A stretch of DNA of 64,000 bases from Siphonodentalium dalli. Lineage: Eukaryota; Mollusca; Scaphopoda; Gadilida; Siphonodentaliidae. Below the pieces are notes generated by a model, which saw only the letters and a program-made list of their open reading frames with translations, searched no databases and had not been told where the DNA came from. Shown piece by piece: positions 45,736 through 57,524 of the stretch (its first letter is position 1; every line of letters begins with the position of its first letter). The position numbers and the translations under genes are program-made. Where the stretch lies: contig CP136064.1 in NCBI GenBank assembly GCA_032622095.1, forward strand, positions 52,212,073 through 52,276,072, in the 5' to 3' direction.

Positions 45736-45883
45736 TTTTATGGTTTAATATTGGTTGATGGGACTTCAAAGGGTAGGTTTGAGGGAATAAACTGTCTTGG
45801 TGCCTTCTTGAAGAAATATGTTCGTTCTTATATTACAAACAGAAGATCTGATCGTGATAAACTTCGTCAGTATTACATTCATG
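45736..45883 (+). CDS. Putative exon X, copy C
   Basis: Third copy, inside the 1658 bp duplicate. No downstream Z exon is present in the window for this copy. Confidence 0.35.
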
Positions 45884-47069
45884 GTAAGTGTTAATATTTA
45901 GATATATAGTTGTCTTGGTGTTGACTCCAAACAGTCGCCATCGCTTCGTCAACGAAATCTGCACATGCAGGTTTAATGCACCCAAATACAAATTAATAAG
46001 AGTGATTTCCCCTGGCACCCCAAGCTAGGATCAGTATTTTTTTAAATCCTGGCAGCTGAATGGTCAATGATAATGGATGAAAAGTGCACGGGAAAATGCA
46101 TCAAACATAGACACACGGTGAGCTGTCCAATTGGCGAATAATTTATGGGAGGTGTTGGTGTTTTTTCGATGTTAGTGTCTAGTGTGGAGTTTGTCAAAAA
46201 TGCAGTGTGACGCAATACGTTCACAAGAACTTTTGGCCACATTTTCGTGTGTCTAAAAGGACGTTCTTTAATTTTTACATTCATGGTAAGTGTTAATATT
46301 TAGATATATATATAGATGGTTCGGTCCGGTGTAAGAATATTTTGAAATCTGAACATGAAAATCTGGACTGGCCTCAAGTTTTCCAATTCGGGGAAATTTA
46401 CAACCTGACACCCACGCTAATGTTGGGAAAGTGCCAACTGATGGCCATTTCAGTCAACATTTTGCCAATGAAAGGAAAATATGCAAAATTAATGTTGGTC
46501 TAAAAACAACCAACTCGTCACTAATAAATTGTTGGAAAATCAAACGAGAACAATTTCAACCTATTTTTTGGTGTGAAAATTCCAACTAGTGCTGCAGGAG
46601 GTTTGACTACAGTTGGGGGTAAGACCCAGTCGCCACGTCCTTACTTGGCACCTCATGCCAAGAGCGAGGTCTTGCATTCCCTGAAGACTAGAAATAGTCG
46701 ATATTAGATTTTTTTTTGGTGGAAAATAGGATTGGCTCCCGGGGAGGAGAGGGCAGCTACAACCCCACATGTCTGGGAAGTGTTAGCCCCCTCCCCGTTG
46801 GGGAGATATGCAATGGTCCAGTAGCTATTGCTCCACATTGTCGGGAAATCGTATATGGCCCGGGTCCAGGGGGGGGGGTCGGGAAAAATGTTCAGGCATG
46901 TATGCTGATTTTTTACTTTCGACCCTTCTTGGGACCCATCCACCCCCGCGTCCAAAAGTTTTTCCGTTTTCGGCAGTTTTTCCCCCGACCATTTTTGGAC
47001 ACCCACCCTTTTTAACACTAAAACAGAGATTTGCGGGGGGGGGGGGGGGAAATTCACTGTTAACAGCTG

Positions 47070-47290
47070 TATATGAATTTCTGTGCATACTATTAGTCAT
47101 GGATATTAACATTGACATGTAAATATGAACGAGTCATTTTGGGGTCATTCGGCCAAAAATAAAACATGGCTGCCAGCGGCCATCTTGGATTTCAAAATTC
47201 AATCCATCAGCATGGGCTACAGGCTATACCGTTTGTCTGATCATCATGAAATTTGTCATTTATGTTAATATTGACATATAGATGTGTTTT
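47070..47290 (-). repeat. Reverse-oriented pearl-like P5 monomers
   Basis: In reverse, the blocks gccgaatgaccccaaaatga, ggccgctggcagccatg and atgacaaatttcatgatgat match the monomers at 52800-54970. One to two units, no termini. Confidence 0.7.
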
Positions 47291-47954
47291 AAGCCAAACT
47301 CATTGCAAAAACAGTCAAAAAGACTTGCAGGAAAAATATTTTTGAGTTGCGGAAAAAATTGTTTGTTGGTCCCATCGACCACCCACCCACCCGGCATACG
47401 TGCCCGGAAAATCCCCCCTGCTGCGTCGGGGATATCCTGGTGCCACCCCTGTTGGAAAAGGTAGTTATTTTAAAGAAGACCACAGAGAGCAGAAATCAGT
47501 GGTGGGGCATATGTGCTCTCATAACCACACAACTACAAGAAAGACATCACAATCGACCCAAATTGGATGCAGTCCCATATAGTACAAAACCCACTCGACG
47601 TGTGATTTACTCCCGCTCCTGTTGCGTAAATTCTAGTATAAAAAGTACGTCTATTTCAGACAAAGTTCAAACATATAGTCTGACCAGACAAGACATAGAA
47701 ACCGCTAATCCCATATTACCAATCTGATGGCACCAGCTGAATATGATTACCCTTCAAATCAATAACGGGCACCAGGTTACGGCCAACCAGACACACACAC
47801 ACCATCACCATGGATAAATACAGTCAAAAGCACGGCGTTTCTTACATCTGGCTTACACCCATGGTTCTATATAAACGGGCTACGAGCATCTGACCGTTAA
47901 TATTCTGTTTTCATGCACATTTGTTGTACCTAACGTATATGTTATATCTATCTA
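47291..47954. other. Unassigned stretch
   Basis: No supported gene. A 126-codon open frame at 47347-47727 has no recognisable motif. Confidence 0.3.
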
Positions 47955-48675
47955 TTATATATTTTTGGAAGATCTGTCTGTGTGTGTAAGGGTGTGGGGG
48001 TGTGTGTGTCTGTGTGTTCGCGATGAACTCGAAAACGGCCCTACTGATTTCAATGAAACTTGGTATGTGGGGGTATTTTCGGCCGGGAAGTGGCATAGGC
48101 CTATTAATTTGCCCACGCGACGTGACCTTGAAATCGGGTAATTTCAAGGTCAAACGCCCGAATATCACGGGATTTCGACGAAACTTGGTATGTGGGGGTA
48201 CCTTCTGCCGGGGAGTGGCATAAACCTATTAATTTGCCCGTGCGACGTGACATTGACCTTGAAATCGGGTCATTTCAATGTCAAACGCCCGAATATCACG
48301 GGATTTCGATGAAACTTGGTATGTGGGGGTACTTTCGTATTCATTTGCCCGTGCGATGTGACTTTGACCTTCAAATCAGGTCAATTCAAGGTCAAATCGC
48401 CAATTTTGATGGGATTTCGACGAAATTTTATACATAGGGTTATTTTTTTCCACTGAGTGTTTTGGACGGGTCGAGTCGTGACCCCAACCTGACCTCGACC
48501 TTCAAAATGATCAATTCAAGGTCAAATCGGGTAAATCCGGATGGATTTCGACAGGCACTTTTGTCGGGTACTTTTGTCCGGGCAGTGTTTTGGACTGGTC
48601 AAATCGTGACCCCACTTGACCTTGACCTTCAAAATGGACAATTCAAGGTCAAAGCCGGGTCACCTTCTAGTATAT
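47955..48675 (+). repeat. TGTG-tract repeat with ~130 bp tandem monomers
   Basis: Starts with a (TGTG/TCTG) tract (47973-48022) and contains four to five diverged monomers built on gggatttcgacgaaacttgg, tatgtgggggta and gaccttgaaatcgggt. The layout is like the 23529 family, a sequence-unrelated core behind a TGTC/TGTG tract. Confidence 0.65.
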
Positions 48676-48949
48676 ATATATAATGATTATATTTATTATT
48701 GCATGTACTATAAACTACAAGTATATATATCATATCATGTTTCCCCTATTTTATTCTTATTTTGAATAAAGTTTTAAATAAAAAAAATGTTTCTTTCTTT
48801 AGTTGGGTCAGGTTATCCCGGGTCGGGTTGTCCCGTGGGTCGATTGGGGGAGTTATTCCGTTCCTGGATTATCCTCGCCCCCTTATTGTCCACCGATTAT
48901 TTTTGGAGCCTTTGTCCGCCCTTCATTCGTCGGGACGTTCTGAAAGTTT

Positions 48950-49290
48950 CCGGATGAGAACTTTATTTTGGGCGATTGGTTCGAAACCAAATTTGGTATG
49001 TGAGTTTATCAGCTCAAAACACAGGTTAAGTTCGAATATGGGTGCGGTCTGCCCATTTTTGCTGGAGTTATGGCCTTAGAATTTTGTTGTTTTGAGGTTT
49101 CCTGATAACTTTAGGTTGTGATCGGATCGGATCCAAATTTGGTATGTGAGGTTATCATCTCCAAATACAGGTCGAGTTCGAATATGGGTTCGGCCATATT
49201 TTTTTGCCAGAGTTATGGCCCTTGTCAACTTAAAATTTGCTAAATATTTTGGTTTCCAGATGATAACTTTACTTTTAGTTATCTGATTGT
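48950..49290 (+). repeat. Pearl-like P2 monomers, partial
   Basis: Blocks ccaaatttggtatgtgagtt, caggttaagttcgaatatgg and agttatggcc in two units. No terminus seen. Confidence 0.55.
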
Positions 49291-49969
49291 TTTTAAATTC
49301 AACTGAATTTCTTGATATTTGGTACGTGGTTCAAATTTCAGAATTAAGCACATTTCAGAAGACAAAGGCCAAGTTTGAATTTGGTTACAGTCCGATGAAT
49401 TTTGACACAGTTAAAAAAAAGATATCCTTACTAAAAAGCCACCTATTCAGGGTACACATGGTCAGCCCTTTAATATTGCTAATGCAACTCTATATGAGTA
49501 TTACCATAACAATATCTTTCAGTATCGTCACACCCAGTGACAAGCAATCCCAATACTGCCCACACATGTGTCTCGTACTAGTCATCGGCTATGGCGAGTT
49601 TGGCGACACACAAAACAAAAGGAACCAAACGCACACAAATTTGAATAAATGTTCATGCACGTCTGTCTAAATACTCCAGACATCAAACATGGCCACCAGA
49701 CTGTGACCAGAGGCCAGTTGCCCCACCCTCCACACAGGATGGACATAATCTAAAGATGCAAAAAATATCTGAAATATTTGAAATAAAAGGCTGCTCGGCC
49801 ACAGTGTCTCCCGAACCGGTGGCTTCATTTGGAGCGGAGGCTTTGTAGAAGTATACTATATGGATAAGACACTTGTGCATTGTCTCATTACTGTCATGCA
49901 TACAAACAACCAAATCTTTAAAAAACTCTTAAAGTCAAAATAAAATCTCAAATTGGCACAAAATGAAGA

Positions 49970-50880
49970 AAATTACAAGAAAAATTGAATTTTCTTAGTC
50001 GAAAAGCCCATAACTCTGAGCAAAATCATCGGTTCAAACTCAAATTCGTCGAACTTGATCTGTCTTTTGTGCTAGTAAACCTACATATACCAAATTTAAT
50101 TTCATTCAGTACACATTTACTAAAGTTTTCATCTGGAAACCTCAAATTGGCAAAAATTCTAAGTAAAAAAGTGACATAACTCTGGTGAAAATTGGCGGGC
50201 GGAACCCGAATTCGAACTTGACCTGTGTTTTGCTGGGAGAAAGAGACATACCATATTTGATTTAAATCTGATTAACTCTACTAAAGTTATCATCCGGACA
50301 CCAACTTTTGGGGTTTTATATGTCCGGTCGGCGGACAAAAAAGGGCCATAACTCTCGCAAAAATTATCGGATTAAACCGAAATTCGAACTTGAACTGTAT
50401 TTTGATATAAGTATTCCACAAAAAATGGGTTTTGCATATAAACAATCCAAAATCATGTTATCATCCGGAAACCAAAAAAAAGAAGTAAAATGAATTTTCT
50501 ATGTCGAAAAAGGGGCATAACTCTGCCAAAAATGGTCGGGCAGAACCCAAGTTCGAACTTGAGCTGTGTTTTGCTGGGAGAAAGTAATATACCAAATTTG
50601 ATTTGAATCCGATTAACTCTACTAAAGTTATCATCCGGAAACCAACTTTCAGGGGTTTTCCAAGTCAAAAAAGGGCCATAACTCTCGCAAAAATGGGCGG
50701 AGCAAACCCATATTCGAACTTGACCTTTATTTTGGTCTGATAAACTCACCTATGAAATTTGCTTTTGATCTAATAACCGAAACTAAAGTTATCATCCGGA
50801 AACCATTTCCGGACGGCTCGACGGACGGACGGACACCGGCTATTTTAATAGTACCCCCGATTTTTTTTCGGGGGACAATT
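49970..50880 (+). mobile_element. Pearl-like element, family P2, with 3' hairpin
   Basis: Five to six ~150 bp monomers (gggccataactctcgcaaaa, cgaacttgacctgt, actaaagttatcatccggaa), then cgacggacggacggac and the 3' hairpin cccccga-T8-cggggg (50854-50874) followed by acaatta. Confidence 0.7.
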
Positions 50881-51577
50881 ATAGATGGCTGCTGTTTTTC
50901 AACAAATTTCAGTCAAAATAGGAGGCTCCCATCTAGAGGTCATCTCGAAGATCCATATGAAGTTTGGTGATGATCGGATGAGAGATGTGGCCTGCAGTGT
51001 TTGCCTAAGGATTTAGTCATACAAAATAAATTCCAAGATGGCCACTGGCAGCCATGTTTTTCATCGAAAATCGTTCAAATTCGATACAACCAGTACATAT
51101 GAACAAGAAGGACTTTTAAAGTCGACTCATATTATTCATAATAACAACTAAGTCAATCCAAGGGAAGCAACCATTCTGGGTTTACGTTGTTGGTGGTCAT
51201 ATTGGCCAATGGCCACATATTTTTCGAAAATGGCCAAAGATAATTTCATTTGGCCAAACAAGTTTCAAGCTTAGTCAACAGTAAGTCACCTCTCTGATAA
51301 TTTTGAATCACTTTCAAACAAAAGGTGGCACTACTTTTAACCAATCAAACTGGATGGACCCCTTCAAAATATAAGGTTTTTGTCTAAAAAAAAATCCCCA
51401 CACAGGTGTGCAAATTAAAAAATATTTGAATTCATTAAGGGCAATAAACATGGAAAAACATTTTAACATCTTCCGTATATAATCGTGTTGCAGGTCATCA
51501 ATATATGGGTAATCATGTCTTACATTTTCAATTCTTTACCCATCCATCTCATAATATCCCGGACACCCATCTATGTA
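50881..51577. other. Mixed repeat fragments
   Basis: Positions 50930-51065 carry a P5-like fragment (tttagtcatacaaaataaat, gatggccactggcagccatg), similar to 1430-1480. The rest is anonymous. Confidence 0.4.
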
Positions 51578-51838
51578 CAGTAATGCTCTAAGTAATCGAC
51601 AACAGCAGAATTATGGGTAACTGTTTGCTTTTACAATCAAAGGTTCCTATCATAATACATGTAATGCCCTAAATAATCGACCTCTTAACCACAGCAGAAT
51701 TATGGGCAACTTTTCAGAATTTAGTCGGAAATATGGCTTGTTGCCATTCATCGGAAAGCTCTATATTTCTGACTAAATCCTGAAAAGTTACCCATAATTC
51801 TGCTGTGGTTAAGAAGTCGATTACTTAGAGCATTACTG
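51578..51838. mobile_element. Foldback MITE, CAGTAATG family, near-complete
   Basis: Starts TA|CAGTAATGCTCTAAG and ends CTTAGAGCATTACTG|TA. A ~65 bp segment restarts the left arm (atgtaatgccctaaataatc at 51659), so the arm is partly duplicated. Confidence 0.8.
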
Positions 51839-52205
51839 TATCTCTATATTTCCTTTAGAACAATCCTTGAAATAACTTGTCTGTTATGGTCAATGGCAAT
51901 TTGAAACTATCATCGTGACAGAAACTAATTTGGTTGAAAATCAATCACGGAAATTCCAAAACAAGAGCCAGGAATTTTATAGACGATTTGATTATTTTGT
52001 TATTCTTTATTGTTATTGTAATGAATCGTAACAGAATTTTTTTTTACAGACAAGATAGAAATCATTTTTTTTCTGAATCAAGACAACACACTAGTTACTA
52101 GAATTAAGGCATTAAATGAGAGGTCGAAATAGTATTAACCTTGATGATAGGCTTCAAAGGTGGTGAATTCCAAAATAATATCAACGCTTGCCAGGATGTC
52201 TCTTT

Positions 52206-52368
52206 CATGTACAAGCCTTGAAATAGTGTGTCTGTCATTTGCAGAATGAGGTCCCCAGAGGGTGAATTTAGTGATGCTACCCCGCTATGCGGGGTAGCAT
52301 CACTAAATTCACCCTCTGGGGACCTCATTCTGCAAATGACAGACACACTATTTCAAGGCTTGTTCATG
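52206..52368. repeat. 163 bp near-perfect hairpin
   Basis: 80-base arms around the three-base loop tat (52286-52288). The only mismatch I found within the arms is at 52210/52364. The inner stem is gctaccccgc / gcggggtagc; the outer stem runs through acaagccttgaaatagtg and its complement. No open reading frame of note and no clear target duplication. Confidence 0.9.
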
Positions 52369-52719
52369 TAAATGGTTCGATCCCAACTTGCTCACCAAAC
52401 AAACAAGAAATTTAAAATTAATTTAACCCTTTCAGTGCCAGGGACCGATCTCATCGGCCCTAATTTACGGTCTGCAAAATCAGCCCTACAAAAATTAGAT
52501 TATTTTGGGTTTAATTTTTTTTGGGTATGCTTAAGCATGCTATAGCGAATTTAAAAACAAACTGGATAAAACCTTAGGGGCATGTTATAACTCAAAACTA
52601 TCACCAAGTATTCATAGTAATAATTTTGATGCCCATGAATACCGTAAGATTCCCTGGCACTAAACCTACAAAATAAGTCTGTTAAAGAATATAAGAAATG
52701 AAAGTGTCAATGACACTGT

Positions 52720-55005
52720 AGCTCAACTTAGGTAGGGGAATAATTTAATGGTTGACAGTAAATGGAGGAATAGGAAAGGTGCTAATTGAAATGTCTAACC
52801 TGCGCCAAAGGATTTAGTGATGCAAAGAGTAAAATACAAGATGGCTGCTGGTGGCCATTTTTTTTGGCCAATTGACCCCAAAAGGACTCGTTCCCATCTA
52901 CGTATAATTGTTAACATCCATGACAAATTTTATGAAGATCTGACCAAAGCTACGACCTACAAATTTCATGATGATCAGACGAACAGTACGACCTGTAGAC
53001 CGCGCCAATGGATTGAATTTTGAAATCCAAGATGGCCGCTGGCAGCCATGTTTTTTGGCCGAATGACCCCACAATGATTCGTTCCCATCTACATGTCAAT
53101 GTCAACATCCATGACAAATTTCATAAAGATTAGACCAAAGGTATGACCTGTAGCCCACGCCAAAGGATTTAGTAATGCAAAGAGTAAAATGCTGGTGGCC
53201 ATGTTTTTTGACCGAATGACCCCAAAACGACTCGTTCCCATCTACATGTCATTGTTATAATTCATGACAAATTTCAGGACCATCTGACCAAAGCTACGAC
53301 CTGTAGCCCGCACCAAAGGATTTAGTCATGCAAAGAGTAAAATCCAAGATGGCTGCTGGCGGCCATGTTTTTTGACCGAATGACCCCAAAACGACTCGAT
53401 CCCATCTACATGTCATTGTTATCATTCATGACAAATTTCATGATGATACGAACAGTACAACCTGTAGCCCGCGCCAATGGATTGAATTTTGAAATCTAAG
53501 ATGGCCACCAGTGGCCATGTTTTTTGGCCGAATGACCCCACAATGATTCGTTCCCATCTACATGTCAATGTCAACATTCATGACAAATTTAATAAAGATT
53601 AGACCAAAGGTACAACCTGTAGCCCGTGCCAAAGGATTTAGTCATGCAAAGAGTAAAATCCAAGATGGCTACTGGCGGCCATGTTTTTCAGGCCGAACGA
53701 CCCCAAAATCACTCGTTCCCATCTACATGTCATTATTAACATCAATGACAAATTTCATGATGATCAGGCAAACAGTACAATCTGTAGCCCGCGCCAATGG
53801 ATTGAATCTTGAAATCCAAGATGGCTGCCAGCGGCCATGTTTTTTGGCCGAATGACCCCAATATGACTCATTCCCATCTACATGTCAATGTCAACATTCA
53901 TGACAAATTTCATAAAGATCAGACCAAAGGTACGACCTGTAGCCCGGGCCAAAGGATTTAGTCATGCAAAGAGTAAAATCCAAGATGGCTGCTGGCGGCC
54001 ATGTTTTTCGGCCGAACGACACCAAAATCACTCGTTCCCATCTACATGTCATTGTTAACATCCATGACAAATTTCATGATGTTCCGGTCGAAGCTACGAC
54101 CTGTAGCCAGCGCCAAAGGATTTAGTCATGCAAAGAGTAAAATCCAAGATGGCTGCTGGCGGCCATGTTTATTGGCCGAACAACCCCAAAATGACTCGTT
54201 CCCATCAACATGTCAATATTAACATCCATGACAAATTTCATGATGATCAGACGAACAGTACGACCTGTAGCCCGCGCCAATGGATTGAATTTTGAAATGT
54301 AAGATGGCCGCCAGCGGCCATGTTTTTTGGCCGAATGACCCCACAATGATTCGTTCCCATCTACATGTCAATGTCAACATTCATGACAAATTTCATAAAG
54401 ATTAGACCAAAGGTACAACCTGTAGCCCGCGCCAAAGGATTTATTCATGCAAAGAGTAAAATCCAAGATGGTTGCTGGTGGCCATGTTTTTTGGCCGAAC
54501 AACTCCAAAATCACTCTTTCCCATCTACATGACAGTGTTAACATCCATGACAAATTTCATAAACTTCCAATCAAAACAACGACCTGTAGCCCGCGCCAAA
54601 GGATTTAGTCATGCAAAGCTTAAAATCCAAGATGGCTGCTGGCAGCCATGTTTTTTGGCCGAATGACCCCAAAATCACTCGTTCCCATCTACATGTCATT
54701 GTTAACATCAACGACAAATGTCATGATGATCAGATGAACAGTACGACCTGTAGGCCGCGCCAATGGATTGAATCTTGAAATCCAAGATGGCTGCCAGCGG
54801 CCATGTTTTTTGGCCCGAATGACCCCAAAATGACTCGTTCCCATCTACATGTCAATGTCAACATTCATGACAAATTTCATGAAGATCAGAACAAAGGTAC
54901 AACCTGTAGCCCACGCCAAAGGAAATTGTTGACGGAACCACAGACACACGGACGACGGACGCCAAACCATGGCAATAGCTCAAACTTACAAAAGTAAGTT
55001 GAGCT
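52720..55005 (+). mobile_element. Pearl-like element, family P5, long array
   Basis: Starts AGCTCAACTTA and ends with hairpin agctcaaacttac / gtaagttgagct. About a dozen monomers carry an atggctgctgg-type block. Spacings over the right half alternate 164, 164, 155, giving a three-monomer period of 483 bp (for example the block at 53821, 54304 and 54787). The array is followed by cggacgacggacgcc. The short sister copy is at 15654-16526. Confidence 0.8.
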
Positions 55006-55072
55006 AAAAATTATTATAATTGTAAAAAAATTTAAAGAATAATAACAAATGATGAATTATTTTTAGGCCAAT

Positions 55073-55140
55073 GCATTCTCTTATATATGCGAGGCGACCT
55101 ATGGTCGACTCGCATATATAAGAGAATGCATTGGCACAGG
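55073..55140. repeat. Solo palindrome of the TGTGACCCGCC foldback family
   Basis: ccaatgcattctcttatata and its complement flank a short gcgacctatggtcgac loop region. The same palindrome lies inside both arms of 61251-61715 but here stands without the rest of that element. Confidence 0.8.
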
Positions 55141-55185
55141 GTATATGGGTTGATACAAAAACAGACCTGGCACTGAAAGGGTTAA

Positions 55186-55607
55186 ATATTTTTTAAGAAG
55201 TACCAGCCACAGCCAAAATATTGCTTCAGTAGAACTCACGTACACATGTCTTGAGCGCTGTGTATCCCCGCAAGACAGCGTAATGGTTTATCTATTATCA
55301 TGAGTACCTATCTACTGTAACACATGCATTTTATCTTCATAATATCACAAGTGAGAAAGTTAAAGATGGATTAGCAGTTCATATAACAATTTTGAAATAG
55401 TTTCGTGGGTACGAAATAATAAATATGAATTGAAGACCCCCTGTCCGGACACAAAATATTTCTATTTTTAGAACACACCATTCAGGCGATATCCTATAGC
55501 GATAGAGATCATTAGAGTGATCCCATTGCTATGCTCCGAAATGTCAAATACACCCGATTGATTGTTTGTATTGTTTTATTCTATAGTTATAAGCGATAAT
55601 GAGTCTA
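55186..55607. other. Unassigned stretch
   Basis: Between the piggyBac-like element and the next insertion. Nothing recognised. Confidence 0.3.
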
Positions 55608-55615
55608 ACTAGAGG

Positions 55616-56782
55616 TTAGTCCAAGTCTTCTTGTACTAAAACCAGCTAAGATATTGGGATGGCGATACTGGCGTTTAGTCCAAGCCCGCTTGCATACCAA
55701 TCCTACCACATGAGTTACGCCCACGATCTGTGGCGGGAATTTGTGGTGTATTTTACTCGATTTACCTAGCAAATCAATACATGATGCTATATACATCGGA
55801 AAGGCTTACATCTAATGGTCATAATGGTGTATAATAATCTAACTTTAATGTTAAATTACACATAGAATATTCCGGTTGATTGCCACAAACATCGATTTGT
55901 TTCTCTGTTTGTTTACGTTTTAACCGAAAGCCGAAGTGGTCCGAATAAGTTCGGCATAATCCGCTGTTTGTTCTGGGAATTCTACTTTCCGTTTCTATAT
56001 ATAGCGCGGGTTTTCCGAACAAAAATGGCGAAAACCGATCGCCCGAAAGTCCAGTTTTCTATGTGCTTTCAGAACACTTCCCGCACTAAAAACTTAATGA
56101 CATAATGGAGGATCAGAACGGTAGTTTTGTTGACAATTATCGCAAGCAACTTGTCAAAATTGGAGCAAATTAGATCTCTTGTGTCTGACTTGCCATGCGT
56201 GTGGTGTGCATTTTGACATCTGTGTTGATAAAATAATCGGAGAACCGAATCACACAGTTTCGAAATATAGTTCTTCCGTTTTAGTGGGACTTTTCAAACT
56301 TAAGGTTCATTTATTTAGTGTATTACATTTATATCTCCAATGTTTAATTAATCTATTTATTATTTTATTTATTGACACACATAATTACGATTACAATGGA
56401 GAATTCATCGTAATTTGCGTTGTTGTCCAAAATCTACGGAATATTTTCAACGGAAAATGCCGAACACAGTTCGCGAGGTCAACCGAGTTCGCATACTTTT
56501 AAAAAATTGTAAACATTGAGATAAATGTCTCTTTTCGCATTAAATTACCGTTTTAAATTCACAACTGATGTGGGTTTCAGATAAAATAGCATGTCTTCTG
56601 CGGAAAATATCCGTTTATTGTCGCAATTGTGATATTTTATTTCATATAATTGTGGTTTTATTTGAGCGGGTCACTAACGCTTAAGCCGTGTCATAAGCGA
56701 GCATATAGGGCGGTCTTGGACTAAACGCCAGCATCGCCATCCCAATATCTTAGCTGGTTTTAGTACAAGAAGACTTGGACTA
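55616..56782. mobile_element. 1167 bp TIR element with 8 bp target duplication
   Basis: ~70 bp inverted repeats begin TTAGTCCAAGTCTTCTTGTA on the left and end tacaagaagacttggacta on the right. The 8 bp duplication ACTAGAGG flanks it (55608-55615, 56783-56790). No transposase. 8 bp duplications fit hAT, P or Merlin-type elements. It is inserted at the 5' end of a P1 pearl-like repeat. Confidence 0.82.
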
Positions 56783-57524
56783 ACTAGAGGTGTGACTGTC
56801 CCAATGGGACTACGGATACCCCCCTGTTTTTAAAATACTAAGATGTTTCACATGTCAGTAAACATTTAGTTAAAATAATAAGATAACAGTTCCCATTGCA
56901 GGTGTACAACCACAACCCTAATCTTAAACCTATTGACCAAAAAATGTAGGAATAAAAGCTTGGACAAAATTATGTATGTTGCGAAAAAATTTCTAAGTCG
57001 AAAAAGGGGAATAACTCCACACAAAACATGTCTGACAGACGTCATAATCGCAGGTGCACAGGTTCCCATGGTACTAAATATCAGTGCCAAGATTAAAAAA
57101 CATTGACCGAAACATGTAGGAATAAAAGCTCGGACAAAATTATGCATGTTGCAAAAAAGTTTCTAAGTCGAATAAGGGGGATAACTCCACCAAAAAATGT
57201 CGGACAGACGTCATAATCGCAGGTGCACAAGTTCCCATGGTACTAAATATCTGTGCCACGTTTTAAAAAAATTGACGGAAAAATGTAGGAATAAAAGCTC
57301 GGACAAAAGTATACATGTTGCGACAGACGTCATAATCGCAGGTGCACAGGTTCCCATGGTCGTTGATGTCTGTGCCAAGTTTCACGGAAATTGATCAAAA
57401 AACGACTGAGAAAAACTCCGGACAAATTTGTGTCCACGGACGGACGACGGACGGACGTACGGACGGACAGACAAGCTGACTCCAGTATACCCCCCCTAAC
57501 TTCGTTGCGGGGGGTATAATTAAC
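56783..57524 (+). mobile_element. Pearl-like element, family P1, long copy
   Basis: The 5' end is actagaggtgtgactgtccc. Three tandem monomers (aaaaatgtaggaataaaagc, gacgtcataatcgcaggtgc, gttcccatggtactaaatat), then (GGAC)n at 57440-57470 and a ccccccc/gggggg 3' hairpin (57490-57514) with tataatta. Confidence 0.75.

Larger units (their letters stand above)
41731..47050. repeat. Tandem duplication, copy B, with internal 1658 bp duplication
   Basis: Second copy of the 32678 unit. Positions 43369-45026 are repeated immediately as 45027-46684. The two 1658 bp units align without indels, and I noticed only a g/t difference in the cgatggtagtg / cgatgttagtg block. The tail (46639-47050) matches 41317-41730, including the poly-G run, which is shorter here. 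Confidence 0.9.
52427..55181. mobile_element. piggyBac-like non-autonomous element
   Basis: The termini are TTAA|CCCTTTCAGTGCCAGG and CCTGGCACTGAAAGGG|TTAA, so a TTAA target duplication with a 16 bp inverted repeat starting CCCT. That combination is typical of piggyBac. No transposase is encoded. Most of the interior is a pearl-like array (52720-55005) and a palindromic hairpin (55073-55140), so it has probably been built up by later insertions. Confidence 0.82.

Noticed and set aside
49287-49670. 127-codon open frame
   Set aside because: Begins inside a pearl-like monomer and shows no domain.
52800-54970. Regular spaced repeats considered as a CRISPR array
   Set aside because: Monomers are contiguous tandem units of 155-164 bp without variable spacers, in a eukaryotic genome.
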